Of a DNA stretch of 64,000 nucleotides, positions 35,322 through 44,018 are shown piece after piece (within the stretch, counting starts at the first letter, position 1; the number at the start of each line of letters is the position of its first letter). This DNA comes from Actinomadura montaniterrae (GTDB lineage Bacteria > Actinomycetota > Actinomycetes > Streptosporangiales > Streptosporangiaceae). The position numbers and the translations under genes are program-made. The notes beneath the pieces were generated by a model. That model searched no databases, was not told the DNA's origin, and saw nothing but the letters and a program-made list of their open reading frames with translations. Location: contig NZ_WBMR01000016.1 in assembly GCF_008923365.1 (NCBI RefSeq), forward strand, positions 23,157 to 87,156, given 5' to 3'.

Positions 35322-36068
35322 TCAGCGCGGGCCGGGGACGCCGCGGAACTTGAACGGCTCGGACGGGCGGCCCGGGACGACGTACCACGCCTCGCCGGCG
35401 CCGTCGGCCTCCAGGATCCGCATGAACGCCTCGACGACGTCGCTCACCTCCAGGATGGGGAAGCCGCTCTGCTGCAGCTCCTCCTTCATCCCGCCGAGGA
35501 TCGCGGTGTCGGCGAACGACGGGCACAGCGCGTTCACCCGGATGCCCTCGGGCAGGTAGGTGGGGCCGAGCGCGCGGACGAGGCCGACGACCGCGGCCTT
35601 GTTCGCGCCGTAGACGGGGTCGAAGGGCGTCGCGGTGAGCGCGGCCATGCTGGCGGTCGCGATGATGTTCCCGCCGCCGCGGTTGCGGATCGCGGGCAGC
35701 GCCGCGTGCACGCCGTAGACGACGCCGTCGAGGTTGATGCCCATGGCGCGGCGGTAGACGGCGGGGTCGAAGGTCTCGTCGAGCTGCCCGCCGCCGGCGA
35801 TGCCGGCGTTGAGGAACGCGACGTCCAGGCCGCCGAAGCGCTCGACGGCGGCGGCGACGGCGGCCTCGCTGTCGGCGGGCTCGCGGACGTCGCAGCGGAC
35901 GAACGTGCCGTCCAGCTCCTTGGCGAGCGCGCCGCCGGCCTCGGCGTCGACGTCGGCGAGCACGACCCGGGCGCCCTCGCGGGCCAGCCGGCGCGCGACC
36001 GCCGCGCCGATGCCGTTGGATCCGCCCGTGATCAGCGCGACCTTGCCGGTGCCGTCGAAGGCTGCCAT
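35322..36068 (-). CDS. Short-chain dehydrogenase/reductase
   Basis: Classical SDR of 248 residues: cofactor motif TGGSNGIGAAVARRLA, NAG motif (VAFLNAGIAGGG), catalytic Ser in ATASMAALTATP and Tyr/Lys in VYGANKAAVVG. ATG 36068 is preceded by GGGAGGGG. Its location opposite an acyl-CoA dehydrogenase and a TetR regulator suggests oxidation of a hydroxyacyl or alcohol intermediate in lipid catabolism. Confidence 0.88.
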   Translation of the reverse strand: MAAFDGTGKVALITGGSNGIGAAVARRLAREGARVVLADVDAEAGGALAKELDGTFVRCDVREPADSEAAVAAAVERFGGLDVAFLNAGIAGGGQLDETFDPAVYRRAMGINLDGVVYGVHAALPAIRNRGGGNIIATASMAALTATPFDPVYGANKAAVVGLVRALGPTYLPEGIRVNALCPSFADTAILGGMKEELQQSGFPILEVSDVVEAFMRILEADGAGEAWYVVPGRPSEPFKFRGVPGPR

Positions 36069-36084
36069 GGGGACTCCCCTCCCA

Positions 36085-36106
36085 AGTAACTGACTCGTCA
36101 GTTACT
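36085..36106. promoter_or_regulatory. Perfect palindromic operator between SDR and acyl-CoA dehydrogenase genes
   Basis: AGTAACTGAC (36085-36094), TC, GTCAGTTACT (36097-36106). The right arm overlaps TACTCT (36103-36108), a -10-like element 6 nt before the acyl-CoA dehydrogenase ATG. This is a TetR-type operator; the obvious ligand is the TetR protein encoded at 37335-38105. Confidence 0.75.
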
Positions 36107-36114
36107 CTAGCGGA

Positions 36115-37338
36115 ATGGACTTCGGTTTGAGCGAGCGGGCCCAGGAGCACCTCGGCCGCCTCCAGGAATTCATGGACTCCCACGTCTACCCCGCGGAGCC
36201 GGTGTACGCGGCGCAGCGGGCGGAGCTGCGCGAGCAGGGCCGCGAGCACCACGTCCCGCAGGTCGTCGAGAACCTCAAGGTCGAGGCGCGCAAGCGCGGC
36301 CTCTGGAACCTGTTCCTACCCGACAGCGAGGATCCCGCACACGGCCTGAGCGTCACCGACTACGCCTCGCTCGCCGAGGTCACGGGCCGCTCCCCCAGCC
36401 TCGCCCCCGAGGCGACGAACTGCGCGGCGCCCGACACCGGCAACATGGAGGTCCTGCACCTGTTCGGCACGCCCGAGCAGAAGGACAGGTGGCTCACGCC
36501 GCTGCTCAACGGCGAGATCCGCAGCGCGTTCGCGATGACGGAGCCGGACGTGGCGAGCTCGGACGCCACCAACATCTCGACCCGGATCGAGCGCGACGGC
36601 GACCACTACGTGATCAACGGCCGCAAATGGTGGATCAGCGGCAGCGCGGACCCGCGCTGCAAGATCATGATCGTGATGGGCAAGACCGACCCCGAGGGCC
36701 ACCCGTACCGGCAGCAGTCGATGGTGCTGGTGCCGCTGGACGCCCCGGGCGTCGAGGTCGTCCGGCCGCTGCCCGTGTTCGGCTACCAGGACCAGCACGG
36801 CCACTGCGAGATCACCTTCACCGACGTCCGCGTGCCGGTGGAGAACCTCGTCGGCGAGGAGGGCGGCGGCTTCGCGATCGCGCAGGCGCGGCTCGGGCCC
36901 GGCCGCATCCACCACTGCATGCGCGCGATCGGGATGGCCGAGCGGGCGCTGGAGCTGATGTGCGAGCGCGCGGCGTCCCGCGTGGCGTTCGGCGGGCCGC
37001 TCGCCAAGCAGGGCGTGGTGCGCCAGCAGATCGCCGAGTCGCGGATGGCGATCGAGCAGGCCCGGCTGCTCACCCTGAAGACCGCGTGGCTGATCGACAA
37101 GCACGGCGTGCAGGCCGCCCGGTCCGAGGTCGCGGCGATCAAGGTGATCGCGCCGCGGGTGGCGCTGGACGTCGTCGACAAGGCGATCCAGGTGCACGGC
37201 GGCGCGGGCGTCAGCGACGACACCCCGCTCGCCGCGATGTGGGCGGGCCTGCGCACGCTGCGCCTCGCCGACGGGCCGGACGAGGTCCACGTGCGCTCGG
37301 TCGCGCGCGCCGAACTGGGCAAGTACCTCGGGAAATGA
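36115..37338 (+). CDS. Acyl-CoA dehydrogenase (ACAD10/11-like)
   Basis: FAD flavoenzyme of fatty-acid-type oxidation. Signatures: [50 protein letters not shown] and [20 protein letters not shown]. The 407-residue length and the GVSDDTPLA block match the stand-alone relatives of ACAD10/11. There is no Shine-Dalgarno; TACTCT sits 6 nt before the ATG and inside the operator, so TetR binding would block a leaderless transcript. The last codons overlap the TetR start (ATGA). Confidence 0.92.
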   Translation: MDFGLSERAQEHLGRLQEFMDSHVYPAEPVYAAQRAELREQGREHHVPQVVENLKVEARKRGLWNLFLPDSEDPAHGLSVTDYASLAEVTGRSPSLAPEATNCAAPDTGNMEVLHLFGTPEQKDRWLTPLLNGEIRSAFAMTEPDVASSDATNISTRIERDGDHYVINGRKWWISGSADPRCKIMIVMGKTDPEGHPYRQQSMVLVPLDAPGVEVVRPLPVFGYQDQHGHCEITFTDVRVPVENLVGEEGGGFAIAQARLGPGRIHHCMRAIGMAERALELMCERAASRVAFGGPLAKQGVVRQQIAESRMAIEQARLLTLKTAWLIDKHGVQAARSEVAAIKVIAPRVALDVVDKAIQVHGGAGVSDDTPLAAMWAGLRTLRLADGPDEVHVRSVARAELGKYLGK

Positions 37339-38105
37339 CCGACGGCACGGGGGACGCGGGAAAGCGCGGGACGGTGCCCGCGGGCACGGAGCCGGCGAGC
37401 ACGGAACCGGCGGGCACGGCGTCGGCCGGCACCGCGCCGGCGGGCACCGGATCGGCGGGCGCCGGGCCGGGCGTGCGGCGGCGGATGCCGTACGCCCGGC
37501 GGCGCGAGCAGCTGCTCCAGGTGGCGCTCGCCGAGTTCGGCCGGCGCGGCTACCACCTCACGCAGATGGAGCACGTCGCCGCGGCGGCGCAGGTGTCCAA
37601 GGCGCTGCTGTACCAGCACTTCGCGTCCAAGGAGGAGCTGTTCGCCGAGGTGACGGAGGCGATCGTCGGCGAGCTCACGGCACGGCTGAACCGGGCGGTG
37701 CCCGCGGCGCACGGCACGGCGGGCGGCATCCGGGCGATGATCCGGGTGCTGTTCGACTACGCGACCGAGGAGCCGGACGCGTGGTCGCTGGTGGTCCGGC
37801 ACCTGGACAAGCCGGAGGTCGGGCTGGAGCTGCGGGAGCTGCGCGACCGGCTCGGCACCGCGTTCGCCGACCTGCTGCTGCGGCGCCGCCGCGCCGACCC
37901 GAAGCTGTCGCCCGCCGCGCTCGAGGTGAACGAGCGGCGGGCGCGGCTGCTCGTCCCGCTGATGTACGGGTCGATGCTGTCGATGGTGTCGTGGTGGCTG
38001 GAGCATCCCGACACCCCGCGCGACCGCGCCGAGCAGATGGCGCTGGAGTTCATCTGGCTCGGCCTGGACCGGCTGCGGACCGGCGAGCGGCTGCCCCGCG
38101 ACTGA
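37335..38105 (+). CDS. TetR family regulator with an Ala/Gly/Thr repeat N-terminus
   Basis: After about 45 residues of degenerate PAGT/SAGT units, the DNA-binding domain starts at [19 protein letters not shown], with [25 protein letters not shown]. The C-terminal domain is long and helical. ATG 37335 overlaps the acyl-CoA dehydrogenase stop; a start near the RRRMPYARR segment (about 37483) cannot be excluded, which would remove the repeats. Likely repressor at 36085-36106. 256 residues. Confidence 0.87.
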   Translation: MTDGTGDAGKRGTVPAGTEPASTEPAGTASAGTAPAGTGSAGAGPGVRRRMPYARRREQLLQVALAEFGRRGYHLTQMEHVAAAAQVSKALLYQHFASKEELFAEVTEAIVGELTARLNRAVPAAHGTAGGIRAMIRVLFDYATEEPDAWSLVVRHLDKPEVGLELRELRDRLGTAFADLLLRRRRADPKLSPAALEVNERRARLLVPLMYGSMLSMVSWWLEHPDTPRDRAEQMALEFIWLGLDRLRTGERLPRD

Positions 38106-38116
38106 CGGCCTGAAGG

Positions 38117-39154
38117 TCAGCCGGTCGCGGCCGGCCGGCCGAAGACGTCGTCGCGGGCGAGGTCGAGCGCGGTGAGGACGGCGCCGCGCAGCACCGCGCC
38201 GGACTCGTGCACCGCGGGCCGCACCAGCGTGGCGGCCGGGGTGCGGGCGGCGAGCCGCTCGGCGACCAGGCCCGCGAGGCGGTCGCCGCCGCCGCGCCCC
38301 AGCACGCCGCCCAGCAGGACCAGGCCGGGGTCCAGGACGGCGACGAGCGCGAACACGCCCTCGACGACGCGGTCCGCGAGCGCCTCGGCGTCCAGGTGCC
38401 CGGCGGACGCGACGTCCATCAGCTCGCAGAAGTCGCGGTCGCCGGACCGGAGCAGCCCGACCTCCCCGGCGCCGCCGGACGCGCCGCGCCGCAGCCGGCC
38501 GTCCAGCACGATCGCGGCGCCGACGCCGTCGTCCAGCCACAGCAGCGCGAAGTCGTCGTGGCCCACCGCGGCGCCGTCGCGGTGCTCGGCGACGGCGGCG
38601 AGGTTGACCTCGTTCTCCACGACGACGCGCGCGGCCGTCCGCTCCTGCAGCGCCGGGCCGAGGTCGGGGCGCCAGCCCGGCATGGCGCCGTCGGTCACCA
38701 GGCCGGTCCCGGGATGGATAAGGCCGGGGGTGCCGACGACCAGGGCGTGCAGGTCGATGCCGCCCGCGGCCTCGGCGACCGCCGCGATGATCACGGCGGG
38801 CAGGTCGGGGGCGTCCGGCAGCGGCCGCGAGACGGAGCCGGCGGGCTCCCCGGCGAGGTCGGCGACGGTGACGTGCACGGCGTCGCGCCGCAGGTCGACC
38901 CCGGCGACATGGGCGCGGCCGGCGACCAGGCCGTAGAGCCGGGCGTTCGGCCCGCGCCGGTCGGCGCCGGCCTCCCCGGTCACCTCGATCAGCCCGTCCG
39001 CGCGGAGCCGCTCGACCAGGTCGGACACCGTCGGCCGGGACAGCCCGGTGAGCGCGCGCAGCTGCGGGGCGGTCAGCGGGCCGCGTTCCAGCAGCAGGTC
39101 GAGGGCGAGCCGGTCGTTGATCGCGCGGGCCATCGTCGGGTCGGCGGTCTTCAC
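38117..39154 (-). CDS. ROK family transcriptional regulator
   Basis: An N-terminal winged HTH (PLTAPQLRALTGLSRPTVSDLVERL) is followed by a ROK sugar-kinase-like domain (VAGVDLRRDAVHVTVADL, VGTPGLIHPGTG, ENEVNLAAVAEH). The cysteine cluster usual in ROK zinc sites appears reduced (only DFCELM seen), so it may not bind zinc. GTG 39154 is chosen because TACTAT ends 6 nt upstream (leaderless); the frame is open to 39196 through the operator. 345 residues. It probably controls the divergent MFS gene. Confidence 0.87.
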   Translation of the reverse strand: MKTADPTMARAINDRLALDLLLERGPLTAPQLRALTGLSRPTVSDLVERLRADGLIEVTGEAGADRRGPNARLYGLVAGRAHVAGVDLRRDAVHVTVADLAGEPAGSVSRPLPDAPDLPAVIIAAVAEAAGGIDLHALVVGTPGLIHPGTGLVTDGAMPGWRPDLGPALQERTAARVVVENEVNLAAVAEHRDGAAVGHDDFALLWLDDGVGAAIVLDGRLRRGASGGAGEVGLLRSGDRDFCELMDVASAGHLDAEALADRVVEGVFALVAVLDPGLVLLGGVLGRGGGDRLAGLVAERLAARTPAATLVRPAVHESGAVLRGAVLTALDLARDDVFGRPAATG

Positions 39155-39168
39155 GCGCCCATAGTAGT

Positions 39169-39213
39169 CAGGGAGGCTGCCTATTGGGCTTTTCATCAGG
39201 AAGGCTGCCTGTT
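39169..39213. promoter_or_regulatory. Tandem operator sites between ROK and MFS genes
   Basis: Two near-identical 17-bp sites, CAGGGAGGCTGCCTATT (39169-39185) and CAGGAAGGCTGCCTGTT (39197-39213), each built around the palindrome AGGCTGCCT, with a 28-bp period. The second touches the -10-like TAGTTT (39213-39218) of the MFS gene; the first adjoins TACTAT of the ROK gene. Confidence 0.65.
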
Positions 39214-39225
39214 AGTTTTTTCGGC

Positions 39226-40401
39226 ATGAGCCGTCCCCATCGCGCGATCGCCGCCGTCTTCGCCGTGCACGGCGCCGTCGCGGGCACCCTCGCGACCCGC
39301 ATCCCCTGGATCCAGGACCACCTCGGCCTCGGCGCCGCCGTCCTCGGGCTCGCCCTGCTCTGCCCGTCCATCGGCGCGTTCGCCACGATGCCCACCGCGA
39401 GCCGCATCGCCCACCGCATCGGCGAGCGCACCGCCACCCGCCTGCTGATCGCCTACTGGGCGGCGGTCCTCGCGCTGCCCGCGCTGTCGCCCGCGCCCGG
39501 CTGGCTCTTCGCCGCGATGCTGCTGTACGGCATGGGCGCCGGGATGTCGGACGTGGTGATGAACGGGCACGCCGTGTCGGTCGAACGGCACCTGAAGCGG
39601 CCGATCATGTCGGGGCTGCACGGGCTGTGGGCCGTCGGGAGCCTCGCCGCCGGCGGCGCCGGCATCCTCGCCGCGCATGCCGGCGTGGACGCCCGGCTGC
39701 ACCTCGGGGCGGTCGCGCTCGTCCTGCTCGCGGCGGGCGCCGTCGCGGGCCGCGGCCTCCTCCCCGACCAGGCCGACGCGGACGCCCCGCCGCCGCGCCG
39801 GTTCGCGCTGCCGAACCGGGCCATCGCGGCGATCGGCGTCGTCGGGTTCTGCGCGACGTTCGCCGAGGGCGCGAGCGCCGACTGGTCGGCCGTCTACCTC
39901 ACCAAGGTCGCCGGCGCGGGCCCCGGGCTCGCCGCCGCCAGCTACACCGTCTTCATGTCGTGCATGGCGGCGACCCGGCTCGCCGGGGACCGGCTCGTCC
40001 GCCGGTTCGGCCCCGCGGCGGTCGTCCGCTGCGGCGGGGCCGTCGCCGTGCTCGGCGGCGTCCTCGTCGTGGCGGCGCGCGGCGCCCTGCCCGGCATCAT
40101 CGGGTTCGCGCTGATCGGCGCCGGCGTCGCGACCGTCGTGCCGCTGGTGTTCGCGGCGGCCGGGAACGCCGGGAACACGCCCGGCGAGGGCGTCGCGGGC
40201 GTCGCGACGATCACCTACCTGTCCGGGCTGACCGCGCCGGCGGTGACCGGCTGGGCGGCGGGCGCGCTGTCGTACCCGGCCGCGTTCGCGCTGATCACCT
40301 GCATCTGCGCGCCGACGGTCCTGCTCGCCGGCTCGCTGCGGCCGCGTCCCGCCCGGGCGCCGGAGGCCGCCGCGCCGGCCGTCCCGGAGCTACGCGCGTG
40401 A
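39226..40401 (+). CDS. MFS transporter
   Basis: About twelve membrane helices in 391 residues, starting HRAIAAVFAVHGAVAGTLATR; MFS-type loops include ASRIAHRIGERTATRLL and VRRFGPAAVVRCGG. It resembles the small sugar/fucose-type or drug-type MFS proteins, but substrate cannot be read. The ROK regulator next door makes a carbohydrate substrate plausible. ATG 39226 lacks a Shine-Dalgarno and follows TAGTTT by 7 nt. Its 3' end overlaps the opposing XRE gene by 12 bp. Confidence 0.85.
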   Translation: MSRPHRAIAAVFAVHGAVAGTLATRIPWIQDHLGLGAAVLGLALLCPSIGAFATMPTASRIAHRIGERTATRLLIAYWAAVLALPALSPAPGWLFAAMLLYGMGAGMSDVVMNGHAVSVERHLKRPIMSGLHGLWAVGSLAAGGAGILAAHAGVDARLHLGAVALVLLAAGAVAGRGLLPDQADADAPPPRRFALPNRAIAAIGVVGFCATFAEGASADWSAVYLTKVAGAGPGLAAASYTVFMSCMAATRLAGDRLVRRFGPAAVVRCGGAVAVLGGVLVVAARGALPGIIGFALIGAGVATVVPLVFAAAGNAGNTPGEGVAGVATITYLSGLTAPAVTGWAAGALSYPAAFALITCICAPTVLLAGSLRPRPARAPEAAAPAVPELRA

Positions 40402-41226
40402 CAGGCGCGCGAGGGCCTCGGCGGCCGGCGAGCCGGGCGGCGCGTAGTGCACGAGGACGCTCAGGTCCGGATCGTTCTCCACGTTGATCTTCATGTAGCG
40501 GAGCGTGACCTCGCCGAGGGCCGGATGCCGGAGCCGCCGCTCGGACGGGGTGAACGGCACGATGTCATGGGACTCCCAGAACGCCCGGAACCGGGGGCTG
40601 GTCGCGGTCAGCCGCGCCACGAGCCGCTGGAAGCGGGGGTTGCCGGCCTGCCGCCCGGCCTCGTTGCGCAGCAGCGCCGTCAGCCAGCGGGCCTCGGCGT
40701 CCCAGTCGGCGAACCGGTCCCGCATCCAGGCGTTGTGGAACATCATCCAGACGATGTTGAGGTCCTCGCCGGAGGGCCGGTCGGGCATGTCGCGGAGCAG
40801 CGCGTCCACCGGTGCGTTCCACGCGACGAGGTCCAGGCAGCGGGTCACCACGTGCCCGAGGTTCGGCTCCACCATGGCCAGCAGGTCGCGCACCTCCCGC
40901 GTCACCGGCACCGGCCCGGACGGCTCGGCCGCGGGCTCGCCCGCCAGCTCCAGCAGGTGCCGGTGCTCGGGCTCGTCGAGCCGCAGCGCGCGGGCGAGGC
41001 TGTCGAGGACCTGCCGCGACACCCCGTTGACCCGGCCCTGCTCCAGCCACGTGTACCAGGTGAGGCTGACGCCGGCGGCCGCCGCGACCTCCTCGCGGCG
41101 CAGCCCGGGCGTCCGCCGCCGCGGCCCGGGGACGATCCCCGCCTCCCGCGGCGTCACCCGGCCGCGCCGGGACCGCAGGAAGTCGCCGAGTTCCCTGCGG
41201 CGCGCGTCGGCGGTCGGGACGGGCAC
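40390..41226 (-). CDS. XRE-type regulator with MmyB-like C-terminal domain
   Basis: The HTH REEVAAAAGVSLTWYTWLEQGR lies in the first 60 residues after TPGLRREEV; the C-terminal MmyB-like ligand domain shows VEPNLGHVVTRCLDLVAWN and ENDPDLSVLVHYAPPGSP. 278 residues. Proteins of this type usually sit divergent from a short-chain dehydrogenase they regulate, as here (SDR at 41322). The start is GTG 41226 with AGGTGA upstream. Confidence 0.9.
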   Translation of the reverse strand: MPVPTADARRRELGDFLRSRRGRVTPREAGIVPGPRRRTPGLRREEVAAAAGVSLTWYTWLEQGRVNGVSRQVLDSLARALRLDEPEHRHLLELAGEPAAEPSGPVPVTREVRDLLAMVEPNLGHVVTRCLDLVAWNAPVDALLRDMPDRPSGEDLNIVWMMFHNAWMRDRFADWDAEARWLTALLRNEAGRQAGNPRFQRLVARLTATSPRFRAFWESHDIVPFTPSERRLRHPALGEVTLRYMKINVENDPDLSVLVHYAPPGSPAAEALARLSRA

Positions 41227-41252
41227 GGCCGGTCACCTCGCTTCGCGTATGC

Positions 41253-41280
41253 CTGTTAGCGGCGTTAATAGCGTTAACAG
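41253..41280. promoter_or_regulatory. Inverted repeat between XRE and SDR genes
   Basis: CTGTTAGCG (41253-41261) and CGTTAACAG (41272-41280), one mismatch, with a 10-bp spacer GCGTTAATAG that repeats the GTTAA core. AT-rich for the region. Candidate operator for the XRE regulator; TAGTCT just downstream (41281-41286) could be the SDR -10. Confidence 0.55.
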
Positions 41281-41321
41281 TAGTCTTGTCCGGCCCGGCC
41301 GGGGGAGCCAGCATCGGCCGC

Positions 41322-42167
41322 ATGAGCACTCGAACCGTACTGATCACCGGGGCGGCCGGCGGGGTCGGCTCCGCGGCCGTCCGCAGCCTCGCCGACCTCG
41401 GCTGGGAGGTGTACGCGGGGGTCCGGCGGGACGCCGACGCCGCCCGGCTGCCCGCCGGCGTGCACGCACTCACCGTCGACCTGATCGACGAGGAGACCGT
41501 CGAGGCCGCCGCCAAGGAGATCGCCGCGCGCACCGGCGGGCGGCTGGACGCGCTGGTGAACAATGCCGGCGTCATCGTCGAGGGCCCGGTCGAGCTGGTG
41601 CCGCTGGAGGACTGGCGGCGGCAGTTCGACGTTAACGTGGTCGGCCAGATCGCGATGGCCCAGGCGGTGCTGCCGATGCTGCGCGCCGCGCGGGGCCGGG
41701 TCGTCAACATCGGCGCCGTGAGCGCGCGGATGAGCGGGCCCGCGTTCGGGCCGATCGCCGCGTCGAAGGCGGCGCTGGCGTCGGTCACCGAGGCGCTGCG
41801 GGTGGAGATGCGGCCGCTCGGGGTGAAGGTCTGCGTGATCGAGCCCGGGCTGCTGGACACCGCGATCTTCGACAAGTCCGGTGCCGCGCGGCGGGCGGCC
41901 GGATGGCGCGGCGACGCGGACGCCCAGCGCCTCTACGAGGGCGTCACCGCGAAGATGGGCGAGTTCAACGCCCGCGCGAAACCGGGTCCGGTCGACTCGG
42001 CCGTGAAGGCGATCGTCAAGGCGCTCACGGCGCGCCGCCCGAAGGCGCGCTACCTCGTCGGCCGCGACGCCCGGATGATGGCCGCGCTGGCGAAACTGCC
42101 CGACCGCACCCGCGACGGCCTGCTCCTGCGAACAGTGGGCATCAGCGCCGCCACCTACAACGCCTGA
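41322..42167 (+). CDS. SDR family oxidoreductase lacking the catalytic Tyr
   Basis: Cofactor motif TGAAGGVGSAAVRSLADLG, NNAG motif (ALVNNAGVIVEG) and Ser in NIGAVSARMSGP are present. At the Tyr-x3-Lys position the sequence reads FGPIAASKAALASV: the Tyr codon is replaced by ATC (Ile) while Lys is kept. The reaction may be lost or altered. C-terminal RARYLVG-like segment (KARYLVGRDA) is typical of this SDR subgroup. 281 residues; ATG 41322 chosen over TTG 41286. Repeat copy B follows 17 bp after the stop. Confidence 0.87.
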   Translation: MSTRTVLITGAAGGVGSAAVRSLADLGWEVYAGVRRDADAARLPAGVHALTVDLIDEETVEAAAKEIAARTGGRLDALVNNAGVIVEGPVELVPLEDWRRQFDVNVVGQIAMAQAVLPMLRAARGRVVNIGAVSARMSGPAFGPIAASKAALASVTEALRVEMRPLGVKVCVIEPGLLDTAIFDKSGAARRAAGWRGDADAQRLYEGVTAKMGEFNARAKPGPVDSAVKAIVKALTARRPKARYLVGRDARMMAALAKLPDRTRDGLLLRTVGISAATYNA

Positions 42168-42184
42168 GGCGGCCGCCTGCACCA

Positions 42185-42312
42185 CCGCGCGAGCGCGTGA
42201 CCTGACCGGGGAGGCGACGCCGGAGGCGAGCCTCCCCGGGAAGATCGCGAAGCGATGCCGCGCTCGCACAAGCACGGTCAGAGGGCGAGCCGCAAGGCGA
42301 GCCCCCTGGACC
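42185..42312. repeat. Structured dispersed repeat, copy B
   Basis: The core 42185-42272 is 86/88 identical to 11781-11868 in the same orientation and keeps all stems. The third hairpin spans 42276-42312. Its arms (GGTCAGAGGGC and GCCCCCTGGACC) differ from copy A, but the loop GAGCCGCAAGGCGA differs at only one position from copy A's. The element lies between the SDR stop and the cspA-type stop, ending 12 bp before the latter. Confidence 0.85.
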
Positions 42313-42324
42313 GGGATTGCGGAG

Positions 42325-42528
42325 TTACAGCGGGTAGACGCCCTCGGCCTGCGGGCCCTTCTGGCCCTGGGTGATCTCGAAGCCGACGCGCTGGTTCTCG
42401 TCCAGGCTGCGGTAGCCGTTGGTGGTGATCGCCGAGTAGTGGACGAACACGTCCGGGCCGCCGCCGTCGGGGGCGATGAACCCGAAGCCCTTTTCGGCGT
42501 TGAACCACTTCACGGTGCCTTCGGCCAT
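42325..42528 (-). CDS. Cold shock protein (CspA family)
   Basis: 67-residue OB-fold RNA/DNA-binding protein with RNP1 [10 protein letters not shown] and RNP2-like DVFVHYSAI motifs, starting [14 protein letters not shown]. Length and ends are standard. ATG 42528 is preceded by AGAGGAGAAAG. The 5' side has about 235 bp to the next gene, containing a hairpin, consistent with the long leaders of cold-shock mRNAs. Its 3' end faces repeat copy B. Confidence 0.95.
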   Translation of the reverse strand: MAEGTVKWFNAEKGFGFIAPDGGGPDVFVHYSAITTNGYRSLDENQRVGFEITQGQKGPQAEGVYPL

Positions 42529-42626
42529 GGTCTTTCTCCTCTGGGTGTGACCTCCGGGCCGCCGGGCGGCGGACCGGGCTGCAAGCGGACTCATCTCACG
42601 TCCGCCGGTCACCCGGAGAAACGGAG

Positions 42627-42658
42627 AACGCCCGTCGTCTTGAACTTCTACGGGCGTT
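42627..42658. promoter_or_regulatory. Hairpin in the cold-shock gene leader region
   Basis: Arms AACGCCCGT (42627-42635) and ACGGGCGTT (42650-42658) around a 14-nt AT-richer loop, 100-130 bp upstream of the cold-shock ATG and about 107 bp upstream (on the plus side) of the kynU 3' end. It could be an mRNA leader element, or a terminator for transcription crossing from either side. Confidence 0.45.
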
Positions 42659-42764
42659 TCGTAGAGCAAACGTTCGAGACTGCCTGACTGGCCGCCGCGC
42701 CTGGCCGGCCGCGGCGACAGGATCGAACCTACCCCATGTGGGCCCGGCCGGAACCCCGACACAC

Positions 42765-44018
42765 CTAAGTCAGATCATCCAATGCCTCGGCGGCGCGGTG
42801 GCAGTCGTGGAAGGTGCAGTACAGCGGGACGGGCGCGAACCGGACGACGTCGGGTTCGCGGGCGTCCGCGACCACGCCGTGGGTCTCCGCGAGACGCCGC
42901 ACCAGCCCTCCGGCGTCCGCGACCCGCAGCGACAGCTGGCTGCCGCGCGCCGCCGGGTCGTCCGGGGTGATCACCTGGACGCCGGGCAGCGGGGCGAGCC
43001 GGGCCGCGAGGTAGCCGGTGAGCCGCTCGCTGCGGGCGCGCAGCGCGTCCATCCCGACCCGGTCGAAGATCTCCAGAGAGGCCAGCACCGGCGCCAGCGC
43101 GAGGATCGGCGGGTTGGACAGCTGCCAGGCGTCGGCGGACGCGGGCGGCGCGATGTCGGGGTCCATCCGGAACCGGACGGACGGCTCGGTCCCCCACCAG
43201 CCCGACAGCTTCGGCACCGACGGGTCGGCGACGTGCCGCTCGTGGACGAAGCAGCCGGCGACCGCACCGGGGCCGCTGTTGAGGTACTTGTAGGTGCACC
43301 AGGCGGCGAAGTCGACGTCCCAGTCGTGCAGCCGGAGGGGGACGTTCCCGGCGGCGTGCGCGAGGTCCCAGCCGACGACGGCGCCGGCGGCGCGGCCCGC
43401 CTTGGTGATCGCGGCCATGTCCATGAGCTGGCCGGTGAGGTAGTTGACGCCGCCGAGCATGAGGAGCGCGACGGTGCCGCCCTCGCGTTCGAGGAACGCC
43501 AGGACGTCCTCGGTGCGCAGGGTGTCCTCGCCGGGGCGGGGCGTCAGCCGCACGACGGCGTCCGCCGGGTCGAGGCCGTGGTGGACGGCCTGGCTGGCGA
43601 CCGCGTAGGAGTCGGACGGGAACGCCGAGTCCTCGATGACGATGCGGGTGCGGTCCCCGGAAGGCCGGTAGAAGCTCGCCATCATCAGGTGCAGGTTGAC
43701 CGTCAGCGAGTTCATCGCCACGACCTCGTGCGGCAGGGCGCCGACGAGGCGGGCGGCGGGTTCGCGGAGCAGCTCGTGGTAGTCCACCCAGGGGCGGCGC
43801 GCCTGCGTGTGGCCTTCGACGGCGAGCCGCGCCCAGTCGTCGAGTTCCTCGCGGAGGCGGCCCGCGACGGCCTTCGGCTGGAGGCCGAGCGAGTTGCCGG
43901 CGAAGTAGGCCGCTTCCGAGTACGTCCCGCCGGGTGCGGGCGGGATGAGGAACTCCTCGCGCAGCGAGGGCTGCGGGTCGGTCTCGTCCAGCCGCAGGGC
44001 CTCCTGCTCGGCGCTCAT
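42765..44018 (-). CDS. kynU: Kynureninase
   Basis: PLP enzyme cleaving kynurenine or 3-hydroxykynurenine to (3-hydroxy)anthranilate and alanine. The PLP lysine lies in [19 protein letters not shown]; other landmarks are [29 protein letters not shown] and [14 protein letters not shown]. 417 residues. ATG 44018 overlaps the stop of the decarboxylase gene (ATGA). Last gene of the seven-gene aminomuconate operon. Confidence 0.95.
   Translation of the reverse strand: MSAEQEALRLDETDPQPSLREEFLIPPAPGGTYSEAAYFAGNSLGLQPKAVAGRLREELDDWARLAVEGHTQARRPWVDYHELLREPAARLVGALPHEVVAMNSLTVNLHLMMASFYRPSGDRTRIVIEDSAFPSDSYAVASQAVHHGLDPADAVVRLTPRPGEDTLRTEDVLAFLEREGGTVALLMLGGVNYLTGQLMDMAAITKAGRAAGAVVGWDLAHAAGNVPLRLHDWDVDFAAWCTYKYLNSGPGAVAGCFVHERHVADPSVPKLSGWWGTEPSVRFRMDPDIAPPASADAWQLSNPPILALAPVLASLEIFDRVGMDALRARSERLTGYLAARLAPLPGVQVITPDDPAARGSQLSLRVADAGGLVRRLAETHGVVADAREPDVVRFAPVPLYCTFHDCHRAAEALDDLT

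Noticed and set aside
41274..42275. Minus-strand protein of 333 residues opposite the SDR gene, sharing an N-terminal string with the frame at 11743-12318
   Set aside because: The shared string is the translated structured repeat; the remainder is antisense to the SDR gene.
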